This document shows, piece by piece, positions 52,238-53,013 of a stretch of 53,013 bases of DNA; within the stretch, counting starts at the first letter, position 1, and each line of letters opens with the position of its first letter. The notes under the pieces were generated by a model. The model searched no databases and was not told the origin of the DNA. It saw nothing but the letters and a program-made list of their open reading frames with translations. Position numbers and translations under genes: made by a program. The DNA is from Rhodospirillaceae bacterium (GTDB lineage Bacteria; Pseudomonadota; Alphaproteobacteria; Rhodospirillales; Casp-alpha2), in assembly GCA_018698795.1 (NCBI GenBank), contig JABIPG010000236.1, forward strand, positions 1 to 53,013. Reading direction: 5' to 3'.

Positions 52238-53013
52238 CTAATTGGATTTTTTCTTTCTCGCGCGTTCGATCCGCCGCCATTTGGCGACATTCGCATTGTG
52301 TCCCTTCAAAGTGCGGGCAAAAGCGTGCCCCCCGGTGCCATCGGCGACGAAATACAGATCCTTGCTATCGGCCGGATGCAGTACGGATTCCAGCGCAGCA
52401 CGCCCCGGATTGGCGATGGCCGTCGGCGGCAATCCCTTGATCAGATAAGTATTGTACGGGGTACGGCTTTGCAAATCGGCACGAGTGAGTCCATGTCCGA
52501 GTGGTTTTTCCCCAAATGTAAGGCCGTACACAACGGTCGGGTCCGATTGCAGCCGCATGCCCAACCGCAGCCGGTTGATGAACACAGCGGCAACGCGCGG
52601 TCGCTCGCTGGCAACACCTGTTTCTTTCTCGACGATAGAAGCCAAGATCACCGCTTCATGCACCGATTTGATCGGCAAATCAGGTGCGCGCTCTGACCAA
52701 AGTTTGTCAGCCAAGGCAACCATTGCGTCGTTCATGCGCTTCAACAGCGCCTCACGCGAGTCGCCGAACGCATAGTGATAGGTTTCGGGCAGCAGCCAAC
52801 CTTCTTGTGGCAGAGGACCGACAGCACCGGTGGCGCCTGCTGCGGCAGCTAGTGTGCTTGCCACCTCGGCGCGGGTCAGCCCCTCGGCAAAGGTCACGCG
52901 ACGCTGCACGGTACGGCCACTCTGTAGAATACGGGCAGCCTCAGCCGGACTGAGCGCTGCTGGAAAGGCATACTCACCGGCGCGCAATGGCTTCGGCTCG
53001 CCAAACATCTTTA
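52238..53013 (-). CDS. mltG: Endolytic murein transglycosylase MltG, C-terminal part (5' end outside the window)
   Basis: About 258 C-terminal residues are visible. They include VTFAEGLTRAEVASTL, GWLLPETYHYAFG, the catalytic glutamate region VILASIVEKETGVASERPRVAAVFINRLRLGMRLQSDPTV, TPYNTYLIKGLPPTAIANPG and LYFVADGTGGHAFARTL, all diagnostic of YceG/MltG. This inner-membrane enzyme cuts nascent glycan strands and terminates their elongation. In many Alphaproteobacteria it lies between fabF and yicC-gmk; here yicC is 8 kb away. Confidence 0.93.
   Translation of the reverse strand, partial: KMFGEPKPLRAGEYAFPAALSPAEAARILQSGRTVQRRVTFAEGLTRAEVASTLAAAAGATGAVGPLPQEGWLLPETYHYAFGDSREALLKRMNDAMVALADKLWSERAPDLPIKSVHEAVILASIVEKETGVASERPRVAAVFINRLRLGMRLQSDPTVVYGLTFGEKPLGHGLTRADLQSRTPYNTYLIKGLPPTAIANPGRAALESVLHPADSKDLYFVADGTGGHAFARTLKGHNANVAKWRRIERARKKKSN

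Overview
This is a 53 kb chromosomal window from a Gram-negative bacterium, almost certainly an alphaproteobacterium and probably of a Rhodospirillales-like or marine lineage. The evidence is an lptF-lptG-lptD-surA-pdxA-rsmA operon facing a gmk-yicC-mltG group, a neighbourhood typical of Alphaproteobacteria, together with abundant catabolic genes, a choline-sulfatase-like gene and a DmdC-type acyl-CoA dehydrogenase. Coding density is high and many genes overlap by 1-4 bases (ATGA, GTGA, TTGA junctions). I see no rRNA, tRNA, CRISPR array, insertion sequence or prophage gene.

Region 1 (1-6.6 kb): a divergent locus. Leftward run an RND efflux adaptor, the RND permease and the start of an AmmeMemoRadiSam radical-SAM enzyme, cut by the window edge. 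Rightward run an ArsR-family regulator with the cysteine pair of persulfide sensors (SqrR/BigR) and a fused Memo-AMMECR1 protein. All three parts of the poorly understood AmmeMemoRadiSam system therefore flank a pump and a candidate sulfur-species sensor. Region 2 (6.6-11.1 kb): cysQ, a Sua5-type tRNA threonylcarbamoylation enzyme, a DEDDh exonuclease and a chemoreceptor with a candidate flagellar sigma-28 promoter. Region 3 (11.4-16.9 kb): an MFS transporter divergent from an AraC regulator, then an FAD-linked oxidase, a ureohydrolase and an orphan MlaF-type ATPase. Region 4 (16.9-20.6 kb): an ArsC/Spx-like protein, yaaA, a glyoxalase-fold protein and a GAF/HD-GYP protein with a large insertion.

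Region 5 (20.7-26.8 kb): amide/amino-acid metabolism. A leftward group has a bacterial homologue of cyclic 2,3-diphosphoglycerate synthetase, a short remnant of an M24 peptidase, a MetX-like hydrolase and an M20 amidohydrolase. A rightward group has an N-carbamoyl-amino-acid-hydrolase-like enzyme and the AzlC/AzlD exporter. Region 6 (26.9-28.7 kb): a long acyl-CoA dehydrogenase. Region 7 (28.8-37.0 kb): the envelope-assembly operon lptF, lptG, lptD, surA, pdxA, rsmA.

Region 8 (37.0-42.7 kb): a TauD-type dioxygenase, a divergent aconitase and a glutaredoxin-DinB fusion, then a convergent MFS gene; this block separates rsmA from gmk. Region 9 (42.7-44.3 kb): gmk and yicC. Region 10 (44.4-52.2 kb): a second block separating yicC from mltG. 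It carries a short-chain dehydrogenase, a small basic protein, a choline-sulfatase-like gene, a FabD-like acyltransferase lacking the malonyl-binding arginine, a single-chain E1alpha-E1beta 2-oxoacid dehydrogenase and an acyl-CoA synthetase. The window ends inside mltG.

Most interesting for follow-up: the AmmeMemoRadiSam/RND/SqrR-like locus, the dioxygenase-aconitase-Grx/DinB cassette, the E1/acyltransferase/CoA-ligase cassette, and the CPGS-like GTPase cluster.
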